In this document: piece after piece, positions 8,449 to 16,792 of the stretch
Position numbering within the stretch: position 1 is the first letter of the stretch
Layout of the letters: the number at the start of each line of letters is the position of its first letter
Assembly (NCBI GenBank): GCA_017477245.1
Contig: JAFUWY010000032.1
Coordinates: 1-40,504, forward strand
Direction: 5' to 3'
DNA from: Bacteroidales bacterium
GTDB lineage: Bacteria > Bacteroidota > Bacteroidia > Bacteroidales > UBA932
Length of the DNA: 40,504 nt
Notes under the pieces: generated by a model
Database searches by the model: none
The model's input: only the letters and a program-made list of their open reading frames with translations
What the model was told of the DNA's origin: nothing
Program-made: the position numbers and the translations under genes

Positions 8449-10272
8449 TCAGCAGCGGCTGTCCAGGACTTCGGCGATGTCGCGCACCGGCCGGTCGGCC
8501 TGGCGCACGAAGGTCGACAGGCAGAGCGGGCAGCCGGTGACGATCTCCGCGGGGTCCGCGGCCGTAAGGTTGTCGAGGGCGTTCTGGACCATCGGGCGGC
8601 GCTGGTCGAAACTGAGCGTGAGGCTGCCCAGCGACCCGCCGCAGCAGATGCTCTCGGTGTGGTGCTTGGCGGCTTCGACCACTTCGCCTGCGGCGGCGAG
8701 GGCCGCGCGCGGCTCGTCGTAGATGCCGCAGCCGCGTCCCAGCTCGCACGGGTCGTGCCAGACCAGCTTCAGCCCTTCTTCTTTCTGTACCTGCAGCTTC
8801 CCGCTCGCGACCAGCTCCTGGAAGAAGACGCTGTGGTGCACTACGCGGATATCGTCCAGCGGGTATTCTTCCTTGAATACCTTGTAGCAGATCGGGCAGG
8901 AGAGCAGCAGGGTGTCGCAGCCGCTGGCGCGGATGATCTCCAGGTTCTTGGCGATCAGCTCGCGGGCCTGCTCCGTGCGTCCGGCCATCATCAGCGGCCG
9001 GCCGCAGCACAGTCCGCCGTCCGGGTCCATCATCTGCCAGCGCACCCCGGCCTTGTCCAGCAGGGACGTGGTCGCCTTGCGGATGGAGGGCGTGAGCTGG
9101 GTCATGCACCCGGCGAAATACAGCACGCCGCCGGATTCGCCGCCCGCGCCGTGCACGACGGCAGAGGCCATCGGCCGCACGTTGATGTCGGCAAAGGAAG
9201 GGGAGAGGGCGTATTTGCGCCGCTCGCGCTGCGCGATGCGCAGCTCCGGCCCCTGCACGCCCACCTGGCAGACGGCCGTGCACTTGCCGCAGAGCAGGCA
9301 TTTGTCGGAGATCTCCTCGATGCGGCGCTCGTTGCCGCGCCGCAGCTGGCGGTTCAGGTAGACCGTGCAGTCCTTGCAGTTGGCCTTCTGCACGCTCATC
9401 GGGCAGGCGTCGATGCACACGCCGCAGGCCGGGCAGGAATAGACTTCCAGCAGGGCGAAGCCCTTGCGCGAATGGCGGATGCGGATCCCGGCGTTGCGCA
9501 TCGGGATCAGCAGCATCTCCGCGGGGATGTGCATGTAGCGGGTGAACGGCAGCACGCACATGAACACGCCCAGGGCGATCGAATACGCCCACCAGGTCGG
9601 CAGGGCGTTGAGGTCGTTGCCCAGGAACTGCCGGAAGATCCAGTTCGTGGGAATCGTGAGGAAACTGCCGCCGCTGATGTGCGCCGTGAAGCTCTCCGCC
9701 AGCAGGCGCAGCGGGAAGATGGCCCAGAGCGAATACAGGCCCACGCGGTCCAGCAGGCTCAGGCGCGTGGTGCGCCGCATGCCGACGATCCGCGAGGCGA
9801 AACGCTTGATGACCGCGAGCGCGATGCCGCTGAGGATCATCAGCAGGAAGAAGTCCATCAGGAACATCAGCAGCGACCCCTGGATGGTCTGCTCCGTCTC
9901 CGCGACGAAATAGTTGAAGAAGATCGGGTAGTAGAACAGGTGGATGCGCTCCGGCACGAAGAGCATCACCTCCAGGTGTCCCAGGACGATGATCATGAAC
10001 CAGCCGAAAGCGATGCTGGAATGCATGTAGCCCAGTACCCGGTTGCGCTTCCACAACTTGACGTGTATCAGGCAGTTGAGGAAGATGTCCCGGACGTCCA
10101 TCCAGAGATACTTCGGGGTGATCAGCGAGACCAGGAAGCGCTTGCGGTCCTCCTTGGGCAGCTGGGCGATCACGCGGATCATCGCGATGAGGCAGTAGCC
10201 CAGCACGAAGGCCATCCCCACGAGGAAGGGAATCACGAAGGGATCGAAATGACTGGCGATGCGTTCTCTCAT
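8449..10272 (-). CDS. Membrane-anchored heterodisulfide-reductase-like iron-sulfur protein (HdrE/DsrM-HdrD-type fusion)
   Basis: This 607-residue protein joins an N-terminal membrane domain to an HdrD-like domain. Five probable transmembrane helices lie in the first 270 residues, with membrane histidines (YMHSS, LGHLEV, RYMHIP) that could bind b-type heme as in NarI/DsrM proteins. Then follow two 4Fe-4S motifs, CPACGVCIDACP and CLLCGKCTAVC, and two cysteine-rich CCG modules including GLCCGRP and CCGGSLGS. The start at 10272 overlaps the stop of the previous gene as ATGA. The protein probably passes electrons between the soluble Hdr-like subunits and the quinone pool. It is the last gene of the operon. 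Confidence 0.8.
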   Translation of the reverse strand: MRERIASHFDPFVIPFLVGMAFVLGYCLIAMIRVIAQLPKEDRKRFLVSLITPKYLWMDVRDIFLNCLIHVKLWKRNRVLGYMHSSIAFGWFMIIVLGHLEVMLFVPERIHLFYYPIFFNYFVAETEQTIQGSLLMFLMDFFLLMILSGIALAVIKRFASRIVGMRRTTRLSLLDRVGLYSLWAIFPLRLLAESFTAHISGGSFLTIPTNWIFRQFLGNDLNALPTWWAYSIALGVFMCVLPFTRYMHIPAEMLLIPMRNAGIRIRHSRKGFALLEVYSCPACGVCIDACPMSVQKANCKDCTVYLNRQLRRGNERRIEEISDKCLLCGKCTAVCQVGVQGPELRIAQRERRKYALSPSFADINVRPMASAVVHGAGGESGGVLYFAGCMTQLTPSIRKATTSLLDKAGVRWQMMDPDGGLCCGRPLMMAGRTEQARELIAKNLEIIRASGCDTLLLSCPICYKVFKEEYPLDDIRVVHHSVFFQELVASGKLQVQKEEGLKLVWHDPCELGRGCGIYDEPRAALAAAGEVVEAAKHHTESICCGGSLGSLTLSFDQRRPMVQNALDNLTAADPAEIVTGCPLCLSTFVRQADRPVRDIAEVLDSRC

Positions 10273-10607
10273 CGTACGACCTCCCCCTTGCGGTCCAGGC
10301 GGCAGAGCGTCAGGATGAGGTGCCGCGTGTTGATGCCCCGCGGACAGACCATGGTGCACTTGCCGCATAGCATGCAGCGGGACAGCATGGCGTCCACTTC
10401 CTCGTCCCGGCCGCGCTGCAGGCAGAGTATGACTTTGCGTACACTCATCCCGGACCAGGGCGCCGCCGTGCACGTGGCGCTGCAGCTGCCGCAGCCGATG
10501 CACGTCAGGGCATCGGGCGCCAGCTGCACGAGCCGGTCATAGCGGGCGTGGTCCACCGTGTCGAGGTTGACCGCCGAACTGGGGGAGAGCGTGAATCCGA
10601 AATCCAT
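10269..10607 (-). CDS. 4Fe-4S protein, HdrC-like small subunit
   Basis: This 112-residue protein has two cysteine motifs, CIGCGSCSATC and CMLCGKCTMVCPRG, each able to bind a 4Fe-4S cluster. The first motif lacks the usual final CP, having CTAAP. No membrane segment is seen. The start was placed at MDFGFTL because it lies 2 bp after the HdrA-like gene and no other suitable start fits. The stop overlaps the next start as ATGA. It is probably the electron wire between the flavin subunit and the membrane subunit. Confidence 0.8.
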   Translation of the reverse strand: MDFGFTLSPSSAVNLDTVDHARYDRLVQLAPDALTCIGCGSCSATCTAAPWSGMSVRKVILCLQRGRDEEVDAMLSRCMLCGKCTMVCPRGINTRHLILTLCRLDRKGEVVR

Positions 10608-10609
10608 CC

Positions 10610-11632
10610 TTACTTCCGTTTGTTGAAATACTGGTGGATGGTCAGGGCTGCGCTGCGGGCCTCGGCGAGGGTCTCCGGGATGGTCTTGGCGCCCGTGCAG
10701 GCTCCGGCGTAGAAGACGCCGGGCCGCGAGGACTCCACGATGGACGAGACGTTGTCCCGGCTGCGCAGGAAGCCGTCTTCGTCCACGGCGACGCCGATCT
10801 CGCGCGCGTAGTGCTGCGCGTCGGGGTTGCAGACGATGCCGGCCATCAGCACGAGCAGGTCCAGGGTGACCTTGATCGGCTTGCCGTTGAGGGTGTCCTC
10901 CGCCTTGACGACCACGCGGCCGTCGATGGCCTCGCCGACCTCGGACACGCGTCCGCGGATGAAATGGATGCCGTAGTCGCGCTGGGCCTTGATGTAGAAG
11001 TCCTCGTATTTCTTGCCGAACAGGCGCAGGTCCATGTAGAAACAGTAGACCTCCGCCTCGGGGAACTCCTCCTTGATCTCGATGGCCTGCTTGATGGCCG
11101 TGATGCAGCAGACCTTGGAACACTGCGTGTTGCCGGCCTTGACGTCACGCGAGCCCACGCAGTGCACGAAACCAACGGCCTTGGGGTTGGCGACGCGCGG
11201 GTCGTGCCGGTTGTTGAACCACTGCTCGAGGTCGCGGTTGGTGATCACGCGGTCGTAGATGCCGTAGCCGTATTCTTCCTTCTTGGAGGCGTCGAAAAGG
11301 TGGAAGCCCGTGGCGAACAGGACGGCGTCGCAGAGCAGGGTCTCGCCGTTGCCCAGGATCAGGCTGTAGCCATCCTTGAGCCGGCCCATGCTGGCGATCT
11401 CGGTGTCCGTGTAGGTCTTGACGGAGCCGGCACCCTTCGACAGGGACTGAACGAGGTCGGCCGCCGGACTCAGGTCCGGGAACAGACGGTTCCACTCAGC
11501 TACGTGGCCGCCCACGACGGGGGCCTTCTCGATCAGGACGGGCTTGTAGCCCAGGTCCTTGAGCTGCCGGGCGGCTTCCAGGCCGGCGATGCCTGCACCG
11601 ATGACGGCGATGACGGGAGTTCGGTTGACCAT
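10610..11632 (-). CDS. HdrA-like FAD-binding subunit
   Basis: This 340-residue protein has the FAD-binding Rossmann motif GAGIAGLEAARQL (about residues 12-24) and the HdrA signature with clustered cysteines, CVGSRD followed by CSKVCCITAIKQA (about 158-184), which binds an iron-sulfur cluster in HdrA. It is shorter than methanogen HdrA because it lacks the C-terminal ferredoxin domains and resembles the QmoA-type short form. It is probably the flavin centre of the complex. No bifurcation partner (FrhD/MvhD or FloxA-like NADH subunit) is encoded beside it, so the donor is unknown. Confidence 0.85.
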   Translation of the reverse strand: MVNRTPVIAVIGAGIAGLEAARQLKDLGYKPVLIEKAPVVGGHVAEWNRLFPDLSPAADLVQSLSKGAGSVKTYTDTEIASMGRLKDGYSLILGNGETLLCDAVLFATGFHLFDASKKEEYGYGIYDRVITNRDLEQWFNNRHDPRVANPKAVGFVHCVGSRDVKAGNTQCSKVCCITAIKQAIEIKEEFPEAEVYCFYMDLRLFGKKYEDFYIKAQRDYGIHFIRGRVSEVGEAIDGRVVVKAEDTLNGKPIKVTLDLLVLMAGIVCNPDAQHYAREIGVAVDEDGFLRSRDNVSSIVESSRPGVFYAGACTGAKTIPETLAEARSAALTIHQYFNKRK

Positions 11633-11635
11633 AAG

Positions 11636-12706
11636 CTAACAACATTTGAGGGTCGTCGGGAGACCCGGGGTCATGATTTTCTTCTCGTCCATGCCCAGAT
11701 ATTTCCTGGACGGATCATACGGGATGCCGATCTTGTCGAGCAGCGGCTCGACGGCCACCTGGTGCACCTGCAGGCCGAGGTCCCAGGGATCCACGCCGAG
11801 CACGAGCCCGGCCAGTTCCTCGTAGGTGAGGGCGGGGATGCCGTAGCCGTTCTGGCCGTAGGTCTTGCCGTTCATCTCGGAGATGACGTACTGCCAGCGG
11901 TCCAGGAAGTACGGGCAGCCCGGGCAGTTGGTGATGATCATGTCCGGGTGGTAGGGCTCCATGGATTCGAACTTCTTGTGCGTATTGGACAGGGAATAAC
12001 CCCGGTTGGCCTTGACGAAATACTGCCGGAAGCCGAACCCGCAGCAGTGGCGGCGCTCCGGATAGTCGATCACCTGGCCGCCCCAGGCTTCGGCCATGCC
12101 GCTGAGCACGCAGGGGTACTCGGCTCCGCCGACGCCCTTGTGGGGGAACATCTTGGAGTAGTGGCAGCCGATGTGCTCCACGATGCGGAGCGGCTCGCCG
12201 GTGGCGCGGTGCACGAGCTGGAAGCGCGCCCGCTCGGCGATCTCGCCGCGCAGCTTGTACACGAGGTCGCTGGCGTGCGCGACGTACTTGGGCTTGTTGA
12301 ACTCGCGGCGGCAGGCCTTCCAGAGGTGCTCGCGAATCTTCTCCTCGAGTTCGGGGAACTCGCGCCAGGTCTCGAGGATCTCGACGTAGTTGCCGAACGA
12401 GGTGATGCAGGAGGTCACGAGGTTGTCGTAGCCGGCCTCGGTCATCAGGGCGAACTGCCGCGCCACGACGGTCATCGCCGTCTCCTGCGGGATGGTGTCG
12501 CAGTGGTAGGCGATCCCGGCGCAGGTGGTGTGGTGCTCGGATTCGTAGATGTCGCGGCCCAGCATGTCGCGGCAGATCTTGAGGAAATATTTCTCGGAAG
12601 CCGGGAAGAAGTTCTGCCGAATGCAGCTCCGGACGTAGAACCAGTGGTCGTCCGGAATCTCTTTCTGGTAGTCGGCCCAGATCTTCTGTTTGCCTTGGTA
12701 GATCAT
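11636..12706 (-). CDS. HdrB-like subunit (CCG-domain protein)
   Basis: This 356-residue protein contains the cysteine-rich modules of HdrB: SCITSFGN and HIGCHYSKM, followed by CCGFGFRQYF and CPGCPYFLDRW. In HdrB these bind noncubane 4Fe-4S clusters that act on disulfides. The protein ends LKCC. It begins immediately after the HdrC-like gene with no gap and is followed 3 bp later by the HdrA-like gene. The natural substrate in Bacteroidota, which lack coenzyme M and B, is not known; a low-molecular thiol or a protein disulfide is possible. Confidence 0.82.
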   Translation of the reverse strand: MIYQGKQKIWADYQKEIPDDHWFYVRSCIRQNFFPASEKYFLKICRDMLGRDIYESEHHTTCAGIAYHCDTIPQETAMTVVARQFALMTEAGYDNLVTSCITSFGNYVEILETWREFPELEEKIREHLWKACRREFNKPKYVAHASDLVYKLRGEIAERARFQLVHRATGEPLRIVEHIGCHYSKMFPHKGVGGAEYPCVLSGMAEAWGGQVIDYPERRHCCGFGFRQYFVKANRGYSLSNTHKKFESMEPYHPDMIITNCPGCPYFLDRWQYVISEMNGKTYGQNGYGIPALTYEELAGLVLGVDPWDLGLQVHQVAVEPLLDKIGIPYDPSRKYLGMDEKKIMTPGLPTTLKCC

Positions 12707-13405
12707 CTATTCGTTGTTGAAGTGCCCTACGGAGCAGTGTTCGTAGGTGTATTTCGTGTATTCGTCGAAGTCCATGCCCAGCTCCTCGGCCTTTGCGCGC
12801 GAGGCGCGCTCCACGGCCTCTATGCGCTCGGTGCCGCCGGTCTCGTCGAAGATGGCCTGGAGCTCGTCCAGGTCTTCCTGGGGGATGTGGCGCAGCACGC
12901 CCGGGCCCTTGCCTTCGTAATTGGCGCCCAGGCGGCCGTAGACCTCCTCCTTATTGTCCAGGACCCATTTCATGATGGGGCCGGCTTCGGGGTAGTCCGC
13001 GCAGTCGATGGTGCTCGGATGGATGCAGTAGCCGGTGTGCAGGACATTGCCCGTGAGGGTCTTGGTGAGGGGCCAGAGCTGGCGGCCCTTCTCCGAGGCG
13101 GTGAACCAGCCGAGCTTGGCGGAGAGGTTGCGCAGGGCCATGATCACGAGCCCGGCGGCATTGCCGCGCGGGCAGCGGGTCACGCAGGACATGCACTCGC
13201 CGCAGTACCAGATGGTCTCGCTCTTGAGCAGGGCTTCGATCTCGTCTTCGTTCTTGCGCTGGACCGTGTCCACGATCTTGCGCGGGTCATATTTGTAGAA
13301 TTCCGCCGCCGGGCAGATGGCCGTGCAGGTCCCGCAGTTGATGCAGGTCTTGAGGCCCTCGCGGAAGCGGTAGTCCTTGCAGAGTTCGTCGTAGAGTTTG
13401 CCCAT
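12707..13405 (-). CDS. HdrC-like 4Fe-4S subunit
   Basis: This 232-residue protein has two 4Fe-4S motifs near the N-terminus, CINCGTCTAICPA (about residues 21-33) and CGECMSCVTRCPRGN (about 69-83), followed by a mainly helical region without a membrane segment. This matches HdrC. It follows the nitroreductase gene by 5 bp and directly adjoins the HdrB-like gene, so the three-subunit HdrCBA core is encoded in that order. The C-terminal 60 or so residues, rich in acidic residues, are longer than in simple HdrC proteins. Confidence 0.83.
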   Translation of the reverse strand: MGKLYDELCKDYRFREGLKTCINCGTCTAICPAAEFYKYDPRKIVDTVQRKNEDEIEALLKSETIWYCGECMSCVTRCPRGNAAGLVIMALRNLSAKLGWFTASEKGRQLWPLTKTLTGNVLHTGYCIHPSTIDCADYPEAGPIMKWVLDNKEEVYGRLGANYEGKGPGVLRHIPQEDLDELQAIFDETGGTERIEAVERASRAKAEELGMDFDEYTKYTYEHCSVGHFNNE

Positions 13406-13410
13406 GCCGC

Positions 13411-14043
13411 CTAGTAGAATTTGACCACTTCGTCCAGGGCCTTGTGCGCGGGCTGGCGCGGCTCGCCGGCGCGGTAGCCCAGCGCGATGACGGCCATGAC
13501 CTCTTCCGTCTCGGGGATGGCGAAGAGCGTGCGGAGACGGTCGCTCTCGCGGAAGCCCATGATGAGGGTGTCGAAGCCCATCTCGCGGGCCTTGAGGATG
13601 AGGTAGGCGTTGCTCAGGCCGTTGTCATAGGCGCCCCAGCCGTCGCCGATCTCGTTGACGGCGGCGCCGCGGCCGAAGCCGGAGAAGCCCTTGACGTAGG
13701 TGGAGACGATGATCACGGGCGCGCCGGCGGTGTTGCGGGCGTTGCCCTCGCCGATGCACTCCTTGGCGGCAGCCACCTTGTCGGGGCTGATGGCCACGTA
13801 GTAGCGGCTGGTCTGGGTGTTGGCCCAGGACGGGGCCTGCTGCGTGGCGGTGAGCAGCGTGCGGACCTGCTCTTCGGAGATGGTCTTGGAGGCGTCGTAG
13901 CTGCGGATGCTGCGGCGGGAGGCGTATAGCTCGTCGAGCGTCGGGGCCGGTGCGGCGGCGGGGGCCTCCGGGGTGGATGTGCAGGCGAGCGGGAGCAGCA
14001 TTGCCGCTGCGGCAAGTGCTGCCAGGAGGATATTCGTTCTCAT
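13411..14043 (-). CDS. Nitroreductase family protein, probable lipoprotein
   Basis: This 210-residue protein has an N-terminal export signal ending LLPLACTS. The cysteine (about residue 21) is a likely lipidation site, although the -3 residue is Pro rather than Leu. An Ala/Pro linker follows, then a nitroreductase fold: RRSIRSYD (about 43-50), a WANTQ motif, and the C-terminal GYRAGEPRQPAHK. Family members bind FMN and reduce substrates with NAD(P)H or other donors. It is the first gene of the Hdr-like operon (5 bp before the HdrC-like gene), which suggests that it exchanges electrons with that complex across or at the membrane; this is inference. Confidence 0.82.
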   Translation of the reverse strand: MRTNILLAALAAAAMLLPLACTSTPEAPAAAPAPTLDELYASRRSIRSYDASKTISEEQVRTLLTATQQAPSWANTQTSRYYVAISPDKVAAAKECIGEGNARNTAGAPVIIVSTYVKGFSGFGRGAAVNEIGDGWGAYDNGLSNAYLILKAREMGFDTLIMGFRESDRLRTLFAIPETEEVMAVIALGYRAGEPRQPAHKALDEVVKFY

Positions 14044-14051
14044 ATTAAGGA

Positions 14052-14108
14052 CAAATTTAATGAAATTCGTTGAAATACGGCAGAATGTGAAAAGTATTTC
14101 TAACTTTG
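14052..14108. promoter_or_regulatory. Divergent promoters (TAAATTTG minus, TAACTTTG plus)
   Basis: The 74-bp gap between divergent genes contains TAAATTTG on the minus strand (14059-14052), 8 nt before the ATG of the nitroreductase operon, and TAACTTTG on the plus strand (14101-14108), 9 nt before the ATG of the transporter. Both match the -7 consensus exactly. Neither has a clear TTTG -33 element. The implied transcripts have almost no leader. Confidence 0.5.
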
Positions 14109-14117
14109 GCGTCCGGA

Positions 14118-15008
14118 ATGAACCAGAAGACCCGCACCTTGCTTTTGCTGCACCTCGCCGTGTTCCTGGCGGGGTGGACCGGCATCTTCGGCCGGGTGAT
14201 CAGCCTGGACGGGCTGCCGCTGGTGTGGTACCGCGTCCTGATCGCCCTGCCGTCCCTGCTCGCGGTGCTGGCCCTGACGGGCCGGCTGCACCGCAGCGCG
14301 CGCGGTGCCGTGCTGCGCTGCGGCGCGCTCGGCATCCTGCTGGCGCTGCACTGGGTGGCCTTCTACGAGAGCATCCAGGCTTCGAACGTGTCGGTGGGGG
14401 TGGCCTGCATCGCGACTTCCTGTTTCTTCTCCGCGCTCTTCGAGCCGCTGCTGGCGCGGCGGCGCATCCAGTGGGCGGAGTTGCTGATCAGCTTTATCGC
14501 GATCGCGGGTATCCTGCTGATTTTCAGCCTGGACGTGCGCTACCGGGCCGGCATCCTCTGGGGCCTGGCCTCGGCGGCCGTCTATTCGGTCTTCGCCATC
14601 CTGAACATCCAGGCGGGGGAGCGTACGCGGGAGGACAGCGCCACGATGCTGCTGTGGGAGCTCGCCGGGAGCGTGGTCTTCCTGTCGCTGTGCGTGCCGA
14701 CCTACGCGGCGCTGCGCGGGGAGGCGGTCCCCGTGCCGCACGGGGCAGACCTCTGGGCGCTGCCCGTGCTGGGGTCGGTGCTGACCGTGATCCCGTTCCT
14801 GCTGCAGATCCATGCCCTGCGCCACCTGTCAGCCTTCACCGTCAACGTGGCCTACAACCTGGAGCCGGTCTACAGCATCTTCTTCGCCGCGCTGCTCTTC
14901 GGGGAGACGCGCGAAGTAGGCCCGTCCTTCTGGGCGGGCCTGGCACTGATCGTATTGTCGGTGTGGCTGCAGACGCGGCGCGTCCGCAGACAGTCATTCC
15001 GGGCTTGA
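14118..15008 (+). CDS. DMT/EamA family transporter
   Basis: This 296-residue membrane protein has about ten hydrophobic helices in two EamA-like halves, as expected for a drug/metabolite exporter of the EamA family; the second half begins around GILWGLASAAVYSVFAILNI. Helix ends carry conserved features such as NVAYNLEPVYSIFFAALLFGE near the C-terminus. The start at 14118 (MNQKTRT) is preferred over an upstream TTG. The substrate cannot be inferred. It is convergent with the glycosidase gene, overlapping by 15 bp, and the shared 3' DNA is a hairpin repeat. Confidence 0.85.
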   Translation: MNQKTRTLLLLHLAVFLAGWTGIFGRVISLDGLPLVWYRVLIALPSLLAVLALTGRLHRSARGAVLRCGALGILLALHWVAFYESIQASNVSVGVACIATSCFFSALFEPLLARRRIQWAELLISFIAIAGILLIFSLDVRYRAGILWGLASAAVYSVFAILNIQAGERTREDSATMLLWELAGSVVFLSLCVPTYAALRGEAVPVPHGADLWALPVLGSVLTVIPFLLQIHALRHLSAFTVNVAYNLEPVYSIFFAALLFGETREVGPSFWAGLALIVLSVWLQTRRVRRQSFRA

Positions 15009-15017
15009 GCCGGAATC
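14993..15017. repeat. GTCATTC-hairpin repeat, copy A
   Basis: A 25-bp element, GTCATTC to GAATC, with a 7-bp perfect stem (ATTCCGG/CCGGAAT) around a loop containing CTTGA. It matches copies at 27825 and 40115. Here it holds the stop codons and last codons of both convergent genes, so it may also act as a two-way transcription end. Confidence 0.65.
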
Positions 15018-16058
15018 CCTCAACTTCCGGATCCTCCCGAGGCTTTCCTCCAGGCGCCCTTCGCTGAGGCGCCCCGTCCCGACGGCCTCCACCACGGCGT
15101 CGAAGGCGGCGCAGTAGTCCAGCGGGCAGAGCAGCCAGTCGGCTCCGGCTTCAAGGGCACGGACCGCCGCCTCGCCGCTGCCGTAGCGGGCGGTGATGGC
15201 GCCCATCTCCAGGGCATCCGTGATGATGATGCCGTCGAAACCCAGCTCGCCGCGCAGTTTGTCCGTGAGGATCCCGGGGGCGAGGGTGGAGGGGATGTCG
15301 GAGCCCGTCACGGCCGGAGCCGCGATGTGCGCCGCCATCACCATGGGCGCGCCCGCGGCGATGCCGGCGCGGAACGTCACCATCTCGCAGGCGTCGATCT
15401 CCTCCCAGCTCTTGCGGGTGAAGGCGTAGCCGAGGTGCGTGTCCGCGAGGGTGTCCCCGTGGCCGGGGAAATGCTTGAGGCAGGATGCGATCCCGGCGTC
15501 CCGCATGCCGCGCACATAGGCGGCGACCATCGGGGCCGCCACGGCCGGGTCGTCGCTGAAGGCGCGGTCGCCGATGATGATGTTGCGGGGATTGGTGTTG
15601 ACGTCCGCCACGGGGGCGAAATCGATGTCCAGACCGTACCGCTTCAGGTACGAGCCGATCGCGAAGGCGGCGGCGTAGGCATCCTGCGGGGCGCCTCCGG
15701 CCGCCAGGGCCGCGGCGCTGTCATAGCGCGGCACGTCGAAGGCCGGATTGCGGGCGATGCGGCTCACGCGCCCGCCCTCTTCGTCGATGCAGAGCAGGGG
15801 AGCGCCGGGCAGCGCCCGCAGCTCCGTCCCGAAGCGCAGGAGCTGCTCCGGATCCGCGATGTTGTGGCCGTAGAGCAGCACGCCGCCGACCGGGTAGCGC
15901 TCCGCGCGCTCCCGCATGCCGCCGCTGACCGCCTGCAGGCGGTACGGCGGCAGCTCCGCGTCGCTGTCATAGCGGATCGCCGGCTCCAGCGACTCCGGCC
16001 GCACGATAAACAGTTGTCCGACCTGCTGTCGGAGGGAAAGGGACCGATCTTCCATCAT
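14994..16058 (-). CDS. nagZ: Glycoside hydrolase family 3 beta-N-acetylhexosaminidase (NagZ-like)
   Basis: This 354-residue GH3 enzyme has the family signatures IDEEGGRVSR, the substrate-binding KHFPGHGDT (the catalytic His of NagZ-type enzymes lies here) and IITDALEMGAI, whose Asp is the expected nucleophile. The length suits a single-domain NagZ, which removes N-acetylglucosamine from muropeptides during cell-wall recycling. No signal peptide is apparent, agreeing with a cytoplasmic role. I chose MMEDRS at 16058; a start at 16073 would add only five residues. TATATTTA lies 4 nt upstream of this start as a possible -7 element. The last residues are encoded by the hairpin repeat. Confidence 0.82.
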   Translation of the reverse strand: MMEDRSLSLRQQVGQLFIVRPESLEPAIRYDSDAELPPYRLQAVSGGMRERAERYPVGGVLLYGHNIADPEQLLRFGTELRALPGAPLLCIDEEGGRVSRIARNPAFDVPRYDSAAALAAGGAPQDAYAAAFAIGSYLKRYGLDIDFAPVADVNTNPRNIIIGDRAFSDDPAVAAPMVAAYVRGMRDAGIASCLKHFPGHGDTLADTHLGYAFTRKSWEEIDACEMVTFRAGIAAGAPMVMAAHIAAPAVTGSDIPSTLAPGILTDKLRGELGFDGIIITDALEMGAITARYGSGEAAVRALEAGADWLLCPLDYCAAFDAVVEAVGTGRLSEGRLEESLGRIRKLRDSGSSPE

Positions 16059-16084
16059 TCTGTAAATATACACAAATTACCGTG

Positions 16085-16164
16085 CATATGGGTCCAAGGA
16101 ATGGGACGATATGAGCAAAAATGGCCAAAAATGCGCATATGGGTCCAGCGGATGGGACGATATG
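16085..16164 (+). repeat. Double-palindrome interspersed element, copy A
   Basis: Two 29-bp units (16085-16113 and 16136-16164) follow the pattern CATATGGGTCCA, five variable bases, TGGGACGATATG. Each is an imperfect palindrome. The 22-bp linker (AGCAAAAATGGC...) is also conserved. The same element occurs in inverse orientation at 28036-28115. It occupies the gap between pnuT and the glycosidase gene. Because the linker is conserved this is not a CRISPR array. Confidence 0.85.
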
Positions 16165-16201
16165 TACGCTGGCGTGGGCACCCTGACCTGACTGACCGGT
16201 C

Positions 16202-16789
16202 TTAGGACTTGTCGACCATCCCCAGCCATTTGCGGTAGCCGAAGATGGCGACGACGGTGTAGATCCCGTAGATGGCGGCCTTGAAGGGGATGCCCTTGCG
16301 CACGTAGAGGATGCAGCAGACCACGTCTACCACCAGCCACAGCAGCCACTGCTCGGCGTACTTCTGCGCCAGGGCCCACAGGGCCACGATGCTCAGGGCG
16401 GTGGTGAAGGCGTCGGCTACCGGCACGGTGGAATTGGTCCAGTGCGTGAGCATCCACCAGATGCCGAACCAGAGCAGGAGCAGCGCAGCCAGCGACGGCA
16501 GGATGTGCTCGCGCTTGTAGCGCGTCACGGGCCGTTCGGTGCGCTGCTCCTCCTGCTGGCCGGAACGCTTGAACCATTTCCAGGACAGGTAGCCATAGAC
16601 GCCTGCGAGGCAGTAGTAGATGGCCATGCCGAAATCGGCGTACAGGCCGGCCTTGAAATACAACACCATGTCGATGGCCGGCATGACGATGCTCGCCAGC
16701 CAGAGCCAGATGCTCGCCTTGTATTCGAGCACCAGATAGACCAGTCCGACGACGAACCCGAGGATGTCCAGGAAACGGAGCGTATCCAT
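16202..16789 (-). CDS. pnuT: PnuC-family transporter, probably thiamine-specific (PnuT)
   Basis: This 195-residue protein has seven or so hydrophobic helices and the PnuC-family pattern, with WLWLASIVMPAIDMVLYFKAGLYADFG-type helices (quoted in part: YADFGMAIYY) and the final YGIYTVVAIFGYRKW. PnuC proteins move vitamins by facilitated diffusion, trapped by phosphorylation. It sits 3 bp after an outer-membrane receptor gene that is under a TPP riboswitch, so thiamine is the likely substrate, as in the known Bacteroides PnuT system. A thiamine pyrophosphokinase gene, often third in that operon, is absent; a repeat element follows instead. Confidence 0.85.
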   Translation of the reverse strand: MDTLRFLDILGFVVGLVYLVLEYKASIWLWLASIVMPAIDMVLYFKAGLYADFGMAIYYCLAGVYGYLSWKWFKRSGQQEEQRTERPVTRYKREHILPSLAALLLLWFGIWWMLTHWTNSTVPVADAFTTALSIVALWALAQKYAEQWLLWLVVDVVCCILYVRKGIPFKAAIYGIYTVVAIFGYRKWLGMVDKS

Positions 16790-16792
16790 GTT

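Noticed and set aside
10634-13414. Very long plus-strand open frame opposite the Hdr-like operon (also similar ones at 5228-6862 and 8281-10542)
   Set aside because: These are antisense frames kept open by high GC content; their translations are low-complexity (Gly/Ala/Val/Asp/His-rich) and the minus strand encodes clear protein families.
16085-16164. Possible mini-CRISPR with 29-bp repeats and a 22-bp spacer
   Set aside because: The linker is nearly the same in the second copy 12 kb away, each unit has a variable centre, and no cas genes are present.
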